Shown here in pieces: positions 34,020-46,603 of a stretch of DNA of 64,000 nucleotides. Where the stretch lies: positions 106,449-170,448 of the forward strand of contig JAMKCH010010124.1 in assembly GCA_023653785.1 (NCBI GenBank). Direction: 5' to 3'. How positions within the stretch are numbered: position 1 is the stretch's first letter; every line of letters starts with the position of its first letter. The position numbers and the translations under genes are program-made. The DNA is from Ophioderma brevispina (taxonomy: Eukaryota > Echinodermata > Ophiuroidea > Amphilepidida > Ophiodermatidae). The notes under the pieces are model-generated. The model was not told where the DNA came from. It saw only the letters and a list, made by a program, of their open reading frames with translations, and did no database searches.

Positions 34020-36830
34020 CCTAGGCTAGTATGTTTTCAGGAGTCGCTTATAAAGACACTGTGGAAGGTGCCTCTCGAATGTTAACGGGAAGCTTGTTGC
34101 AGAGCCTACGACCAATGACATTGAATGATCTATCTCCAAGTCTACGCTTAGTACGAGGAATATTTTTACAAGCCGTGTAACAACAAAAGAAGACTGTAGC
34201 CATTGTCTTGTACCATCAGAATTACTGTCCAGCACATTATATAAATTTAGTAAGGTATGGTGGAGCCTGTCCATGAAGAGACTTATACTTATACACATAA
34301 AGAAGGATTTTGTATCGGATACGTTCCTTAAAGGTGCTTGTTCCGATTTATGTGTATTGTGTTCTCTACTTGATATGAGAGCCTGGCACTTGCACATACA
34401 CCACATCAAATACCGTGGGAAACAAACTTGCGGTTTTGATGGTAGACGCAATTATAGTGCATGTTGCAAAGCCCTATTCAATACCGTGCTAATATTGATG
34501 GTTAACCACTAAAACGGTGTTTTTTGTTTATATCTTGGCAATGAAATAGATTTGAGGGCTGAAATTTCAGGACGACAATGAGAAAAATACGGCCTTTCAC
34601 CTGATATAAAAATCGATACTACTTCCGGGTAAATCAGGGGGGTCCCTAAGACGATCGGAACACGCACCTTTAACAGGCAACCAGTTGTGACGAACTCTGG
34701 TCAGCACCGCATGCGAACACCAAACGCGCAGTTTTGAGATCTATTTAATTAGCGCCGTATAGTATTGAGTTGGCATAGTCAATGCTGTCAATGCTGAAAA
34801 GGACCAAAGATCGTACAGCACGGTTACAAGCATCAAAAGTGATTAACCTACGAATACGCCATAAGATTCGAATATGGTAATTGAACCTCTAACAGATAGT
34901 TCCAATTTGATTGGACATATATGGTGGAATCAAACATAACCCCACGGTTCTTTCACACGCAGATGCAGGTACAGAGGTATCGCCTAGATCTAACCGTATT
35001 GAAGCAATTTTCTTTTTAAACACATAACTTGGCAAAGACAATAAATTCTATCTTTTCTTGATTCATCTGCAGCATGTTTTTTGACATCCAGATGTTTATG
35101 TCAGATATACAGCTTGAAAGTTTTTGAAGAACATACAATCACCTGGAATCTTTAGATTAAACTCACAGAAAAGCTAAGTATCATCAGGATACGAGTGAAA
35201 GTTAACATCATGATTCCTAATAACATCACCGACTGAATGAGTATAAATTATGAAACCTTGCGGGCCTACAATGGAGCCCTGAGGAACAGAGTAGTTGAAA
35301 ATATGCTGCTTGAACATTTCATGGTTAACCATCACTCGGGTACTACGGCCAGTGATATATGATCTAAACCAGGCAAGGGTCCGTGATATACCAAAACTGG
35401 TTTCAAGCCTTTTAATCAAAAACTATCATGGTCAATGATATCGAAGACAGCACTCAAGTCAAGCAATACGATCAAGACAACCTTATTAGCATCCAAGGCT
35501 TGAAGGATGTAATTTCTAACCTGGAGAAGGGGTGCCTCAGTGGAAATGGTGATTTTTGTTTGTGTGGAAAAGTACATCATGATCCAAAGATATCTTATAC
35601 AGGGATAATGATAGAATGCTTCAAAGTGTGAGGAAATATGTCTGTCAAGAGAGAACTGTTTACTATTCTGGTAATGATAGGTAATAGACATTTCAAGTCC
35701 TGTTTATTGAGCTTGTACCCATTACAGGTCATATTGTACCTTAATCTGTTCAACCTTATCAACAAAGAAAGTCAGGAACTCATTGGCAAGATCAGCGTCA
35801 GAGTTAGCGCTGGGCAAATCCCTTGAAAATGAATTCAAAGGACTTTTTAGTGTTAGGAACAGGTTCTATACGTACTACATCGAAGAAATATGTCAGTAAA
35901 AAGTCACGTTTAACAATGAGTTTACTGAGTTTGTCTTTCTGAACAATGAGCGAATTGTAGTCTTCATCAGAACATGATTTGTGCCATCTACACTCTAGAC
36001 GCCTCCGAATCCACCTCTCCTTGATGATCTTACTATTATACCAAGGAAGGCGAGTCCTGATGGTATGCTCCTAAGTGACAATAGGGCAAAGTTCATCCAG
36101 AACAGAAGATGCAATGGTCTCATAATAATCACAGAGTGTATCAGGATCAGCATTATCACAATCGACAGGGACTGCACAAAGATGATCACTGAGGAGATTA
36201 TGGAATTGATAAAATGTCAAGATTACGAAATCACGTGAGGTTTTTTACAACCTTCATACCGAACAGAGAACGTGTTTATGTGTGGGGCCATGAACGTAGA
36301 CAAAGTGGATAAAAATGTTTGGAATCCCATTTATAGGGATTATCAGCATGAATATTAAAGTCCCCGAAAATGACCAATTGACCAGGAGTAGTACAAAATG
36401 TCATCAAGAAATTGCGCAAATTCAGTCAAGAACTGGGAAGTAAGAAGGCCATTCGTAGTAGACGATGTGGGCCGATACACCGCAACAAATTGAACAGACT
36501 TAGTTTTGTCAGTGGCACAAATATGTTCAAAGGCAGATGTTTCAAAACCAGTGGGGAATGCAGTTAAATTAAAAGGATTTTGAATTAAAAAAACACCATA
36601 TTCATCATTATTTCCACGGGGATGGTAGATGAAATCATGGCCTAGTTGGGTACATTCACCTATGTCAACTGAGTCATTCTCGGCAAGTCAAGTTGCATTT
36701 ATAAACATGATAAGAACATCATGCTCAATGACACGGTCCGCAAGTGTGACTGTTTTTGGCTATAGAACGAGCAGTGTGAACATTCAGATTAGCAAAAGGT
36801 TTGGCTTTAGGAACTGGAATCAAAATACTA
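34020..36830 (-). pseudogene. CR1/L2-like LINE (endonuclease plus RT), decayed
   Basis: A nearly full coding region of a non-LTR retrotransposon, read right to left. The endonuclease (about 36830-36300) shows NVHTARSIA, VIEHDV, IGECTQLGHDF and VQFVAVYRPT. A linker (about 36190-35830) shows LPWYNSKIIKERWIRRRLE and LPSANSDADLANEF. The RT (35690-35170) shows STEAPLLQVRNYILQALD, VLLDLSAVFDIIDHD, FGISRTLAWFRSYITGRST, SVPQGSIVGP and the catalytic box as YPDD instead of YADD (about 35180). The C-terminal part (34700-34026) shows HNWLPVK, SLHGQAPPYL and LCNKLPVNIREAPS. Stops and frameshifts break every domain, and a TTAA MITE splits the C-terminal part. The family is judged from motif style. Related to the copy at 38424-39507. 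Confidence 0.9.
34332..34669. mobile_element. TTAA MITE inside the LINE
   Basis: The ends are AGGTGCTTGTTCCGAT and, in reverse, AGGTGCGTGTTCCGAT, flanked by TTAA at 34328-34331 and 34670-34673. Removing the element and one TTAA joins WLPVK to ERIRYK in the LINE frame. The second LINE copy has the uninterrupted site at 39073-39076. Confidence 0.93.
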
Positions 36831-38423
36831 TGATTGTTATAGTTTGATCTATAGGATGACGTAATTGTCGGCATGTTGGCCAAATACCTTATACTTTTGA
36901 ATTAGATATTCTTTCAACTGTTCAGTTTTTTATTTTATTTTTATTTCATTTTGATTCACCCCATAGGCTATACGATGAATACTTCGGACCTAAAACTTAG
37001 ATTGAAAATCTATAGGTCCGCTATCAAGACCTCGTGGTGTAGTGGGTGCAGGAGGTCGCCGGTCCAACCGGAAGCACACATGTTTCTTTTCAGAACTATT
37101 CAGATCACAAAACTTTCTTTGCGTCAGGCTCTCGATAATTGTCTTGTTTTATGATAGATTATAAAAAAACCTTAACTTTCAGATCTTGATTAGATCACTC
37201 CTGACTATCGATGTGGGAAAAGGCACTTATCGTGCTAGGTCTGTAGGTGGTAGAAGATTTCCCTCGCTTTCGCCGTCAGAATAGGTAGTCTGAAAAGGTT
37301 TTAAGTTGAAAACCGGGTGTTAGAGCTATTATTCTAATTTTTTTGTATTTGTTACCCCAGCCGAAACTTTGAAATAAATCACTTACTATCCCATTGGTGC
37401 TGGAGATAGGGAAATAATATGTAAGTAGGTTGACTTGCCATTTGTCATTGTATTGTCTTAGAGCTACCTTGACAGATCATCAATCGATTCTTTGAAGCCA
37501 GTATTCTTTAACAAATAATTACTCCAACAATGGGTACTTTAGATATTGTGTGAATAATTCGTCACCCTCAATCAATTTTCATTTTTCAATTTTTAACCAC
37601 ATATTGAATTTCACGTTTACGATGGCCGTAAAAGAATATAGCATTGCTTGTTTCTTTTCAAACTTTGGTTCTGGTTCAAAGTTTACTGCACGGAGACTGT
37701 AGGACTCAAAAGTAATCTCTATGTATTATCGTCTTGTGATGCTAAACTTTCGTACCAATACAAACTCGTCCGATAAATCATTGCAAATTTTCATATTATG
37801 AATGCAGAATCCATTACTTTGACAACTGAAAAGTATAGTTGGCAATGTGAATTGTCTATTCTTAACCTGTTCTTGCCATCAAACTCTATAAAATGGTCTC
37901 AAACTTCCGTGCCTACACAAAAATGCTGCATGTCGAATTGGAACCTATTGAAACTGTGAATAGTTAGTAAATCCTGGCCAATTTTTCTTGGCACCATGAC
38001 AGTGACGGGTTCATGTTGTATTGTTACACTTCTTTTGCGGCATGTGTCTTTCAGTGCGCACAAAACGACAATGACAGTATAGAAGACTTCAGACTTCACA
38101 ACTACTTCAGGTATGAAAGTAATTAGTTTCGTTCGCATTGCAACCCCAAGGAAGTAGGATATGAGTGAGTTAGCAACCAAAAGGAACGAATTTCATGGGC
38201 ATAACAATGGTGGTGGCAGACTGAATTGGTGGTTGGTGGTGGCAGAACAACAGTAAAACATCAAGAGTTCGCACAGTTTTGCCGTTTCTTGACATTTATA
38301 AATTAGCTCTCAGCTCCCGAAGTTTTACACTATAAACCATTTTAACTTACTATATAGGGCCTGTTAGAGCCGTCAAGAGATGAAATAACAGTCACAATAC
38401 ATAAAAGAGGTTAAAAGTCTTTT
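36831..38423. other. SINE head fragment; otherwise no gene
   Basis: At about 37028-37080 (+) GTGGTGTAGTGGG resembles an A box and CCGGTCCAACCGG a damaged B box, as in a tRNA-derived SINE. A fragment of the same phrase (GACCTCGTGGTGTA) recurs at about 43486. The rest is unremarkable. Confidence 0.45.
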
Positions 38424-39507
38424 TCTAATAATAATAATAAATATGCATTTATATGGCGCTCTACAGAGTACGCAACACCTTACAACAAATACTTAAAATA
38501 CGAAATTAATATACAGCATGACATACAGCATAATAAGGAAAACTAACAAATCCAAAGTTAACACAATTTTAAACATCAGGAAATAAGTATGTTTTCAGAT
38601 AAATTGGGGGACGGTGCCTCTCTAATGTTAATGGGAAGCTTGTTCCATCCAGAGCCTAGGGCCAGTGATGTTGAATGGTCTCCAAATCTGCGCTTGGTAC
38701 AAGGAATCAGAAGAAGATCGTATATATTTTGACTACTTAGTTCTCCAGGCAGACAAGGATGAATATTTATTAATCTTTTCCTGGAGATGGCCAGCGCACA
38801 CAACTGTTGAAGAAAAAACCCATGTGCGCTTGGCCGGACTCGCCGGAGGTTGCCGGTTCGAGTCCGGCCAAGCGCACATGGGTTTTTTTCAACAGTTGTG
38901 TGCGCTGGCCATCTCCAGGAAAAGATTAATAAATATTCAAGATCGTATATAGTCTTCGTCGTATACCATCAGAATTACTGTCCAACACATCTTACAAATT
39001 TAGACCATCTGTAAGGTATATCCATGAAGAGACTTATACACATAAAGAAGGATTTTGAATCTGATACGTTCCTTAACAGACAACAAGTGAAGAGTGATTA
39101 AAAGTTGTGACAAACTCTGGTAACGACCGCATGCGAACATCAAACTCGCAACTTTATTTTTGCGAGCGCTGGAGCCTTTTGAGGTCTATTTCATTGGCGC
39201 CGTATAGTGAGGAGTTGGCATAGTCAATGCGGGAAGACCAAAGATCGTACAGCATGGTTACAAGTATCAAAAGTCATTAACCTACGAATACGCCATTAAT
39301 TACAAATTATGGTAATTTACACTCTTACAGATAGCTCCAATCTGATTGGACATAGTCATGGTGGAATCAAACATAACCCCAAGGTTCTTACACATGGAGA
39401 TGTGAGAACAGAGGTTTCAAAAACACAGCGCGTTGCATGAAAAGGAAATAAATTTGGTATTTTATGGATTCATTGCAGCATCTTCTTTGACATCATGTGT
39501 TTAAAGG
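38424..39507 (-). pseudogene. Second CR1/L2-like LINE copy, 3' part with 3' UTR
   Basis: It is homologous to 34026-35100. The 3' end is at the left with an ATT-type microsatellite tail (38424-38440), then the 3' UTR (GGCGCCATATAAATGC in reverse), then the C-terminal region, in which CTKRRFGDHS and NKLPINIREAPS are readable at about 38700-38600. Upstream, NWLPVK-region DNA is present at about 39073 without the MITE. A SINE dimer interrupts it at 38727-38938. The copy stops at 39507, where a TTAA-type element begins. Confidence 0.85.
38727..38938 (-). mobile_element. SINE inserted as a head-to-head inverted dimer, 13-bp target duplication
   Basis: The 13-bp direct repeat AAGATCGTATATA lies at 38714-38726 and 38939-38951. 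Between them, arms 38761-38842 and 38859-38938 are nearly perfect complements around a 16-base centre. The centre and right arm together contain GGTTGCCGGTTCGAGTCC, a Pol III B box and tRNA T-arm-like sequence. On the minus strand the last 34 bases (ending ...AGTAGTCAAAA) are unpaired and look like the SINE 3' end. The target is the LINE copy, and removing the insert rejoins LINE sequence. Confidence 0.85.
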
Positions 39508-39830
39508 TGCATTTCGTGATTCCAGCACCTTCAGTTTTATTCCAATGGTTCGCTAGAAATCCGCTGAGACAAAGCTTATTCACAAAATTTGAGTTGATTC
39601 GATCTTGCGGTTTGTGTTATGAGCAATTCTTTGTTTCCCACGGTACCATAGGCCACTGTGCTGTAATTTATATCCATTCTTATTTTGAGGTTGGATCCAG
39701 TGACCAGCACCCGCAAAACCCCCTAGAACCACTCTCAAAAGTAATTCCCCGCAAAATGGTCATGGGACCTCCATATTTGACCCTACTTTCTATTTTGAAT
39801 TGAAGTTGACATACAAAATGATCGGTACTG
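39508..39830. mobile_element. Probable partial TTAA element (AGGTGCATTTCGTG end)
   Basis: The left end TTAA then AGGTGCATTTCGTGATTCC resembles the other TTAA elements. No matching right end was found, so the right boundary is a guess. Confidence 0.35.
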
Positions 39831-41388
39831 CCTTGCCTTGGATTACTACTTATTATTAACAAGAATTTTTCTACCATCTTCACCAATATGAATGTTCTCA
39901 ATATTTAGGTGTATTTATTTTTAAATCTCACTGTGCGATTGTGCCTAGAGAACACGGTGAATTTACAATTTTCCACTTCCATTCTTTTTGTAGTCATTTT
40001 TTCCAAATCATTTTTCAATGAAACCTTAACTTTTAGTGAAATTAAATGAGTGAACATCGTTATGTTCATCCATCAACACATCAATTCAGGCACATAAAAT
40101 AATTGAATTGAAATGTTTCCATTATATAAAGTATATACCTTCTTGATCTTCTACTTCGCCTCTTCAATGGAAACATCAATTACTTTGGATCCGAAAACAT
40201 GAAAATTGTGGTTTTGCATTGATTAGCTCGTTCGAGATCTAAAATAGGTTGTGGGTTCGAGTCTAATCCACAGCAAGTCCATTTTGCGATAAATAATGCT
40301 GTCATCAATTTCTCTATACAAAGTGGGACAAATGTAATAAAAGAAAAAGAGAGAAAAACTGCATTTTGCATGCCTTTTTTCACATTTCTTCTGAGTCAAA
40401 CTTGTTATTTTTTAATTTAGCCTAATATGATTTGTATTTACTATACCGGTTATCGCAATATTTGCCTGACCTGTATATAGAAATGCTTCATTTAGAGTCG
40501 GAGACACATTAAAATATTAGGCATGCACATTAAAGTATTAGGCATGTTCGTTGTCCAAAGGACGAATTATGGACTGATAACGTAAGGCCAATAGCGCTGT
40601 TTCCTAACCCACGTGTGATGTACATGTACCAAAAAACTTAACGCTATGTCTTAATTCATATTAGATTGGGAATTTTAGGAATGGTTCCATAAAATACAAG
40701 TTAAAACTTCATTATGAAACTGGGCGAGGCTATAAGCTACTTCCTGTTTGAACTCAAATAAAAAGGGAATTCCTTCTTAAACCTTTCTTTAAAGCTTCCT
40801 AGTATAGAAAACCACTTACCCATGACGATGGTGCGTGTTGCAATCGACACACTGAAGGCCTGTATCCATTTTCTTCTTAGCGTGTAAAGCTGAATCGGGC
40901 CGTGTGTATCCATGATACGGAGCTCCTATTAATATAGCCCATTTTAAAAGTGCGTTTATTGATCTTAACACCACTTTTCTGTTTGTTTGTTGTTTATGGC
41001 TCAATGGATATCATCGAAAAGCTTTCAGTTAATTGATGGTGCGTTTTTGCTGTTAGGCCTGAGCAAAGTTTTGTATCTGTGAAATTGTGTTCTTTCATGG
41101 ACAGAAAACGTCAAATTACGAATTTCTTCAAGACTATAGCGAATCTACACTTAAAATCCGTCCACGTAGAACACGCTTATCAATGATTGGATGATATTAA
41201 AACCATCTCAACTATTTAGGTGGGCCTGTAAGTCGGGACCGAGGTGTGATCACCAAAAGCCTCTCTAAGTGTATTCATATCCCTATTTGTGTAATGGAAT
41301 CAAATTAGTGGTTTCATTTGCAATCCTTGTAAAAGGTCAATGTGTATGAGTACTGTTTAGTTCGTTTAAACTATTACAATTAATCACG
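39831..41388. other. tRNA-like SINE head; otherwise no gene
   Basis: At 40208-40270 (+) TTAGCTCGTTCGAG resembles an A box. Thirty bases on, GTTGTGGGTTCGAGTC is a good B box. This is typical of a tRNA-derived SINE with a shortened D-arm region. A phrase ATTAAAATATTAGGCATG is duplicated at 40508-40548. Confidence 0.5.
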
Positions 41389-42085
41389 GCCCCCCCCATC
41401 CCACCTTTTCTCCAACCCCCCCCACACCCACCTTTCCCCCCTCTTGACACTCCCTTACCCACTTCCCCCCACCCCTCACCCACTCCCCACCCCACGCCCG
41501 TTCTTTACCCCTCCCATCCCTCCCATTCTGGCATTTCTTCATATTCCCCTCGGACTCCCTTCTCTCCCTCCCTCTCCCTCCCCACCCCTCAATTCTCCTC
41601 CCCAACCCCTCACTTTTCGCCGCCCCCCACCAATTACCCCTCCGCCACTCCCCGCTGCTACAAGATCACCCCTGACCTCCCTCCCCTCCCAACGAGCCTA
41701 CTATGCCTCCACCTCACCTTCCTCGCACACTCCTTTCCCCCTCTCCTCCCCTTCTCCCCCTTCCCCCTCCCCATCCACCTCGTCTTCTCTTTCCCCTTCC
41801 CCACCGCCTGTTCCGCATCCTTGCTCAGACCTAACCCTCCCCCCCCAACTATCACCACCCCGCCCTTCTCCCCTACAAATCACCAACCCTCCCCCTTTTA
41901 CCGACATTACCCTATAACACATCCCCCCTCTGTTCTTAACTACGCCTTCTTACACCCCCTCCTACCCCCTATCAAACCCACCCCCTTCTCACTCCTCCCC
42001 CACCCTCATTCCCCCTGCCCCCCCGCACTCTCCATCTTTCCTCCATCCCCCCCATCCGCCAACTACCTCCCTCCATCTCTCGTTG
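41389..42085. repeat. 700-bp C-rich polypyrimidine tract
   Basis: The plus strand is overwhelmingly C with T and very few G. C-runs of 5-9 recur throughout. The proline-rich open frames on + and glycine/arginine-rich frames on - follow from composition alone and are not called as genes. On the minus strand many G-runs could form G-quadruplexes. No clear repeat unit was seen. Confidence 0.9.
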
Positions 42086-45000
42086 TGTCCCTCGGCTCAG
42101 CAAATTTTTGGTACCCTGACAGATGGCAAAACAACACTTATTATGAGTCTTGTATAGCACCATGGTCTACACAAAAATACGTGATAGCATTTCTGGAATG
42201 TAGTTTATAGCCAGGTAGGGGGAAAGAAAGGATACACACAGGGGGAGTTTTAAATTTCATCAAATCATGTGAAAAGAGACCAATCATTGACCCATAATGA
42301 TTCCAAAAAGTTACAGTTTATTTTGTGCGGCCTGAAGGCTTGGAGTTACTGGATAAAACAGCAAGAATAGATAAAGCAAGGGGGAGATTTCAGTTGTACA
42401 GGGGGTCAACATTTTGTGATGCTAATACTATAGGATTAAAATAAGGAAGAGGTTGATACCATAAATGTTAGTTAACATAGAAGAGGACAAGCAAGGTCAA
42501 GGTCCATTACAGATGGCCCTTGGCATATTTTCCACATACTCGCGGTAATAAGCATTACAGAGAGTGCAGACTATTCCGTTATTTTATATTTAGCCAGGGG
42601 AATTACCGGCGTCATTTTTACCAGGCCTGCAGATAGTACCAACTATACCTTTTTGCAAACTTTATGATCCGCACAAACAACATGATGTGCTTGGTTGAAT
42701 CATTTTATTTTTACATTACCCTATATCCCTAACGGCCTTTTCGGACAATTATTACCAACCTAACGATCACCGCAAAAAAGGGAGGTAGGGTTCTTGTTAG
42801 ATCTAGCGGAAAGTTCCCCCTAAAAACAAGGCAGTTGTCCGCTCCGTAATATTTGAAGGTGGGAAAATGCAGTTAAGGGAAAAGTAGGGATATAATCCTT
42901 GATTGTCCCTTACTTGGTTATAGCTACCATTCTAGAAATGCTTTCAGGCTTCTTGAGGCTGGAGAATAAGTATCATTTGCCACCTTTCGTGGTCCCAAAA
43001 ATGGCCAAATTTCCTGAAAAGGCCCTAAGGAACTGATGATATCAGAGACAGCTCGCCTTAGTTCAAAAGTGGTCTCATTTCGTAAGATTCCTTTTTAAAA
43101 GGAACAAAGATTGGGGAAGTAACGTGGTAAATGTGATTTCAGGCTATCCGATACTACTGAAAAACTAATGAGTTTCAGTCTACACATAAGTTGTTAAAGG
43201 TGTATTCAGAGATTTTGTTGGAATTTAAATATTGGGATTTGAAATATGTTAGTTATACCCGTACTTTGCTTCGTCATCCCAGTCGCATTCATTTACAATA
43301 CTTCCAAAACATCGCTGCATTCTCCCTCGAGGCTACTGGAAGATCTGATTTGTTATTCATAGGGGTATATAATGGAATTCGCCAATCAAAGACATGGTTA
43401 GAAAAAGTTAAGGGTGCACCCAGATACAAAGCAGGTGTATTATGATTGGTTATCAGTGGTATATGCTGTAAGAAAGATGGCAGACCTCGTGGTGTAACAA
43501 AATGAGAATGAAAACACAAAATGAATAATGTCGAATAGATCCTAAATGCATGTTGCATGATATTACTTATTTTACCTCCTTTTTATTGTTCTAAATTGGC
43601 CAAACTAACCCAGTGTATATCATTTTTCATTGTGTGTTATAGTCTAACTATAGATAATCTCAGGAACAGTACCCGGGAACAGTCGTGATTATGAAGCTTG
43701 ATATTGCTACTTGGATTGAAATATATTATCAAAACCTGTAGGTAATAGAACTAACATCTATGTTGACACCATGTTGAGAACTCGGAACTCGTTGGTATCT
43801 TTAACTTTGACATTTATAAAAATTGTACTAAAAACTAGTTTAGCGAATGATCAAAATTGTATGCAGTCCCTGCGGTTTAGATTACTTTCAGTATTTTTAT
43901 TGCGGGGGCTTACTTCTACTTAATTATTTCTTTGCATGATTATACAAGTAGTGTGTCAAGTGTTAAAAGTTTAACGCACTTTTAATATATATCCGTAGGA
44001 ACCAAGATGAAAAGGCGAAAGTTGCGAAAATGGAGATATAAAAGGCATTTACTCAGAGGCGTGAGTAAATGATATGATAAAAAATTTCTATGGTTTAGGC
44101 ACTATACGCGTGCATAGCGATGCATTATCAGGGCAGAATTGCGTAAATGAGACTATTTTCGGACGCGGAAACCCCCAAAAGATTAGAATTAACAATCGGG
44201 TTGTCTAGGTTAGAGATCCGCAAAATTCCCCATTTTAGGATAAGATAACTTATGCCATTGTAGGCATTGATTTTTTTTTTTTTATTGTGCACTCGAAATA
44301 CAACAATGTTTCAATTTGTTAGAATTATATAAGCAAGATGAACGACAGTTTATTTCTTTCAGGAATGTTATTTAAATACTTACGAGCTATAATACTCTCG
44401 TCGTCTTGAAGAAGTGTCGCAGCTGTAAATCTTGAAAGAAAAAGTCTGTCGAAATTTTTACTTCCGGTCATAGAAAATAGTCGGCAAAATTGTTTTAGAA
44501 TTGTTCTATTTAAAATAACTCTCAATGGGTAAGAACACCTTCTTCATTTGGGTTGCTTTTTCATTACAATTACTAAATTTGAATTTAATTGGATACACTG
44601 GAAAATTGAAAAGGGAACACACACACATAAATATATAACAATAATGTAAGCTTGCTTACATTAGGGACCTCAAAACAATAAGGGAAACTTTCATAATAAC
44701 GTGTAATTTTTATAAATGTATGTCACAATTCTAATTATTTTTAGGGTAAAACCTTTTAATACTCTTTAATTTATGCTTACATTCTTGAGTCACTTCTGTG
44801 TGCAGGGAAAAGACGGTGTTTTTTAGGAATAAATATTAGGTCTAAGTAGAATAATAAAAACCGAGATGAGTCATCTAGTTATAATCTCGGTTGATTAAGC
44901 AATTTTGTGTATTAAAATGTTTAAAGTTTGTTCTCCTTAAAGAAAATAAAACAAATCATTATTGTATAAGGTAAAAGAATGCTCAAAGAGGATTGCCTCA

Positions 45001-46555
45001 ATTTCGTTTCACCAAAAAAAATTAACAAGTTCGGCAACTTGTGCAAAGCTTTTAAGTGTGTGCATTGAAAGGCCCGTGTGTCTACTTCAAACATTGTTTT
45101 GAGATGTGACTAATTACTATTCTCTTTGTACATAATTTTAACAAGAAGGTCTTTGAAAAAGACACGGAGCAAAGGATGAATGGTGGAGTGCGGAGTATAA
45201 TAAACGATATTCCCTCTAAATATTTAATGCCTAAACTGAAACTGGGAGTCTACAGTTTTACATATTGAGGCAATTACCTCATGGACTTATGTAGGTCATC
45301 TCGTGGCTTTTTAGCAAAATCAGGTTAAGCACGTTTTTGGAACTCAAATAAAGTTGTAGGTAGGTGGGGAAATAAGAAAAGAAAAGAGGCGAAACGAAAA
45401 AGTAATGGTTGAGGTACTATTTTGCCTGTTTTACAGTGGCAAGGAATTTACTATACTAATAATGTAATTTTTCGTTTCTTCACGATGCCACTGGGAGGTA
45501 GGCCTAATGATATGGTGCTTGAAATAGCCAAGATGATGAATGGAATAATTCGTGTTAACCGGAGTGAAAGAAGTTATTGAGTTAATTGCCTCATTGCCAG
45601 TGACACTGTGTGGTATAAATCTGGACATGATCATGGTCTTATTTGTTGAGTTTCAACTACACATTCTATAGGCCTACCTATAAAATAAGATAATGTATAG
45701 GTGCAAGAAATTGGCAAATGTTTAAAAATGATTGTTATGTTTTTTTCAATGTTGAACATTACAGTAAATAGCAATAATATTTTTAGCATGTTTAAATTAA
45801 GATAAAACGTCATTTGGTAACGTAAAGTTTTGCGCACTTTATTGTCAGAATAGAAGCTTCTTAAACACATCTTCCAAAACAATACCATGGCGACCGATAA
45901 GATTCTGCACAGAAACATTCACAACTACACCGTAAACATGACCCCTCCCAGCAGGACAGTATCAAAAAGTCATTTAAAAACTTTTATTCAACTCGTCGCA
46001 CTGGTATAACATACATGTCAACTTTGAAATGCTAAATCTTACGATTGCTCCATTGATCCACATAAGTTTGATTCCAGATTGATCCGAAATTTATATCATA
46101 TAAGCGATTAATGAGCTTTGGGGGACTATGAATTTGTACTTAATGTTGCATTGGAGACGATGAGAATAGTCACATAATTACCCCTGATTTGGCAAGCTCT
46201 AGCAACTTTCTATCACAGCCACGATAGCATTATTCGCATTTCTAAATATATATTATGTAAAACCAGAGAGGATTTTATCAAAGGTTAACTCTCTCAAAAA
46301 TCATCTCATTATCATATCAAAACTAATGACGTATGTAAGGCTTCTTGAATCAATCTACTAAGGCATTTGATTTCAAACATATTGAAATGAAATCAGATCA
46401 AGGACTCCATTCAAATCAATGCAAAAACTGCACTCTTGATCAACCAAGTATAATAGACAGCTTATACTTTATACTGTTCTTATCTCGGACAGTTGACTTC
46501 ATGCAGGGATATTAAGAACTAAACCCAAAATGCACAGTCAGATTTTATAAAAGCA
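42086..46555. other. Long stretch with no recognised gene
   Basis: Small items only: a TTAA-type end TTAAAGGTGTATTCAG at 43194, an (AC)n patch near 44620, and a perfect 22-base palindrome TAATGTAAGCTTGCTTACAT(TA) at about 44643. No family motif was seen in any frame. Confidence 0.45.
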
Positions 46556-46603
46556 CATCCCTATGCCAATTTAAGCTTTTAAGCTTGAATTGGGATAGGG
46601 ATG
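46556..46603. repeat. 48-bp hairpin
   Basis: CATCCCTATGCCAATTTAAG against its complement, with three mismatches and a short loop. Confidence 0.7.

Noticed and set aside
40208..40270. Possible tRNA gene
   Set aside because: A and B boxes are present but a full cloverleaf and acceptor stem are not; it fits a SINE head.
41444..42210. Long proline-rich frames on + and glycine/arginine-rich frames on -
   Set aside because: They follow from the C-rich composition. No start context, domain or codon bias supports a gene.
43194..43480. Further TTAA element starting AGGTGTATTCAG
   Set aside because: The left end looks right but no complementary right end was found.
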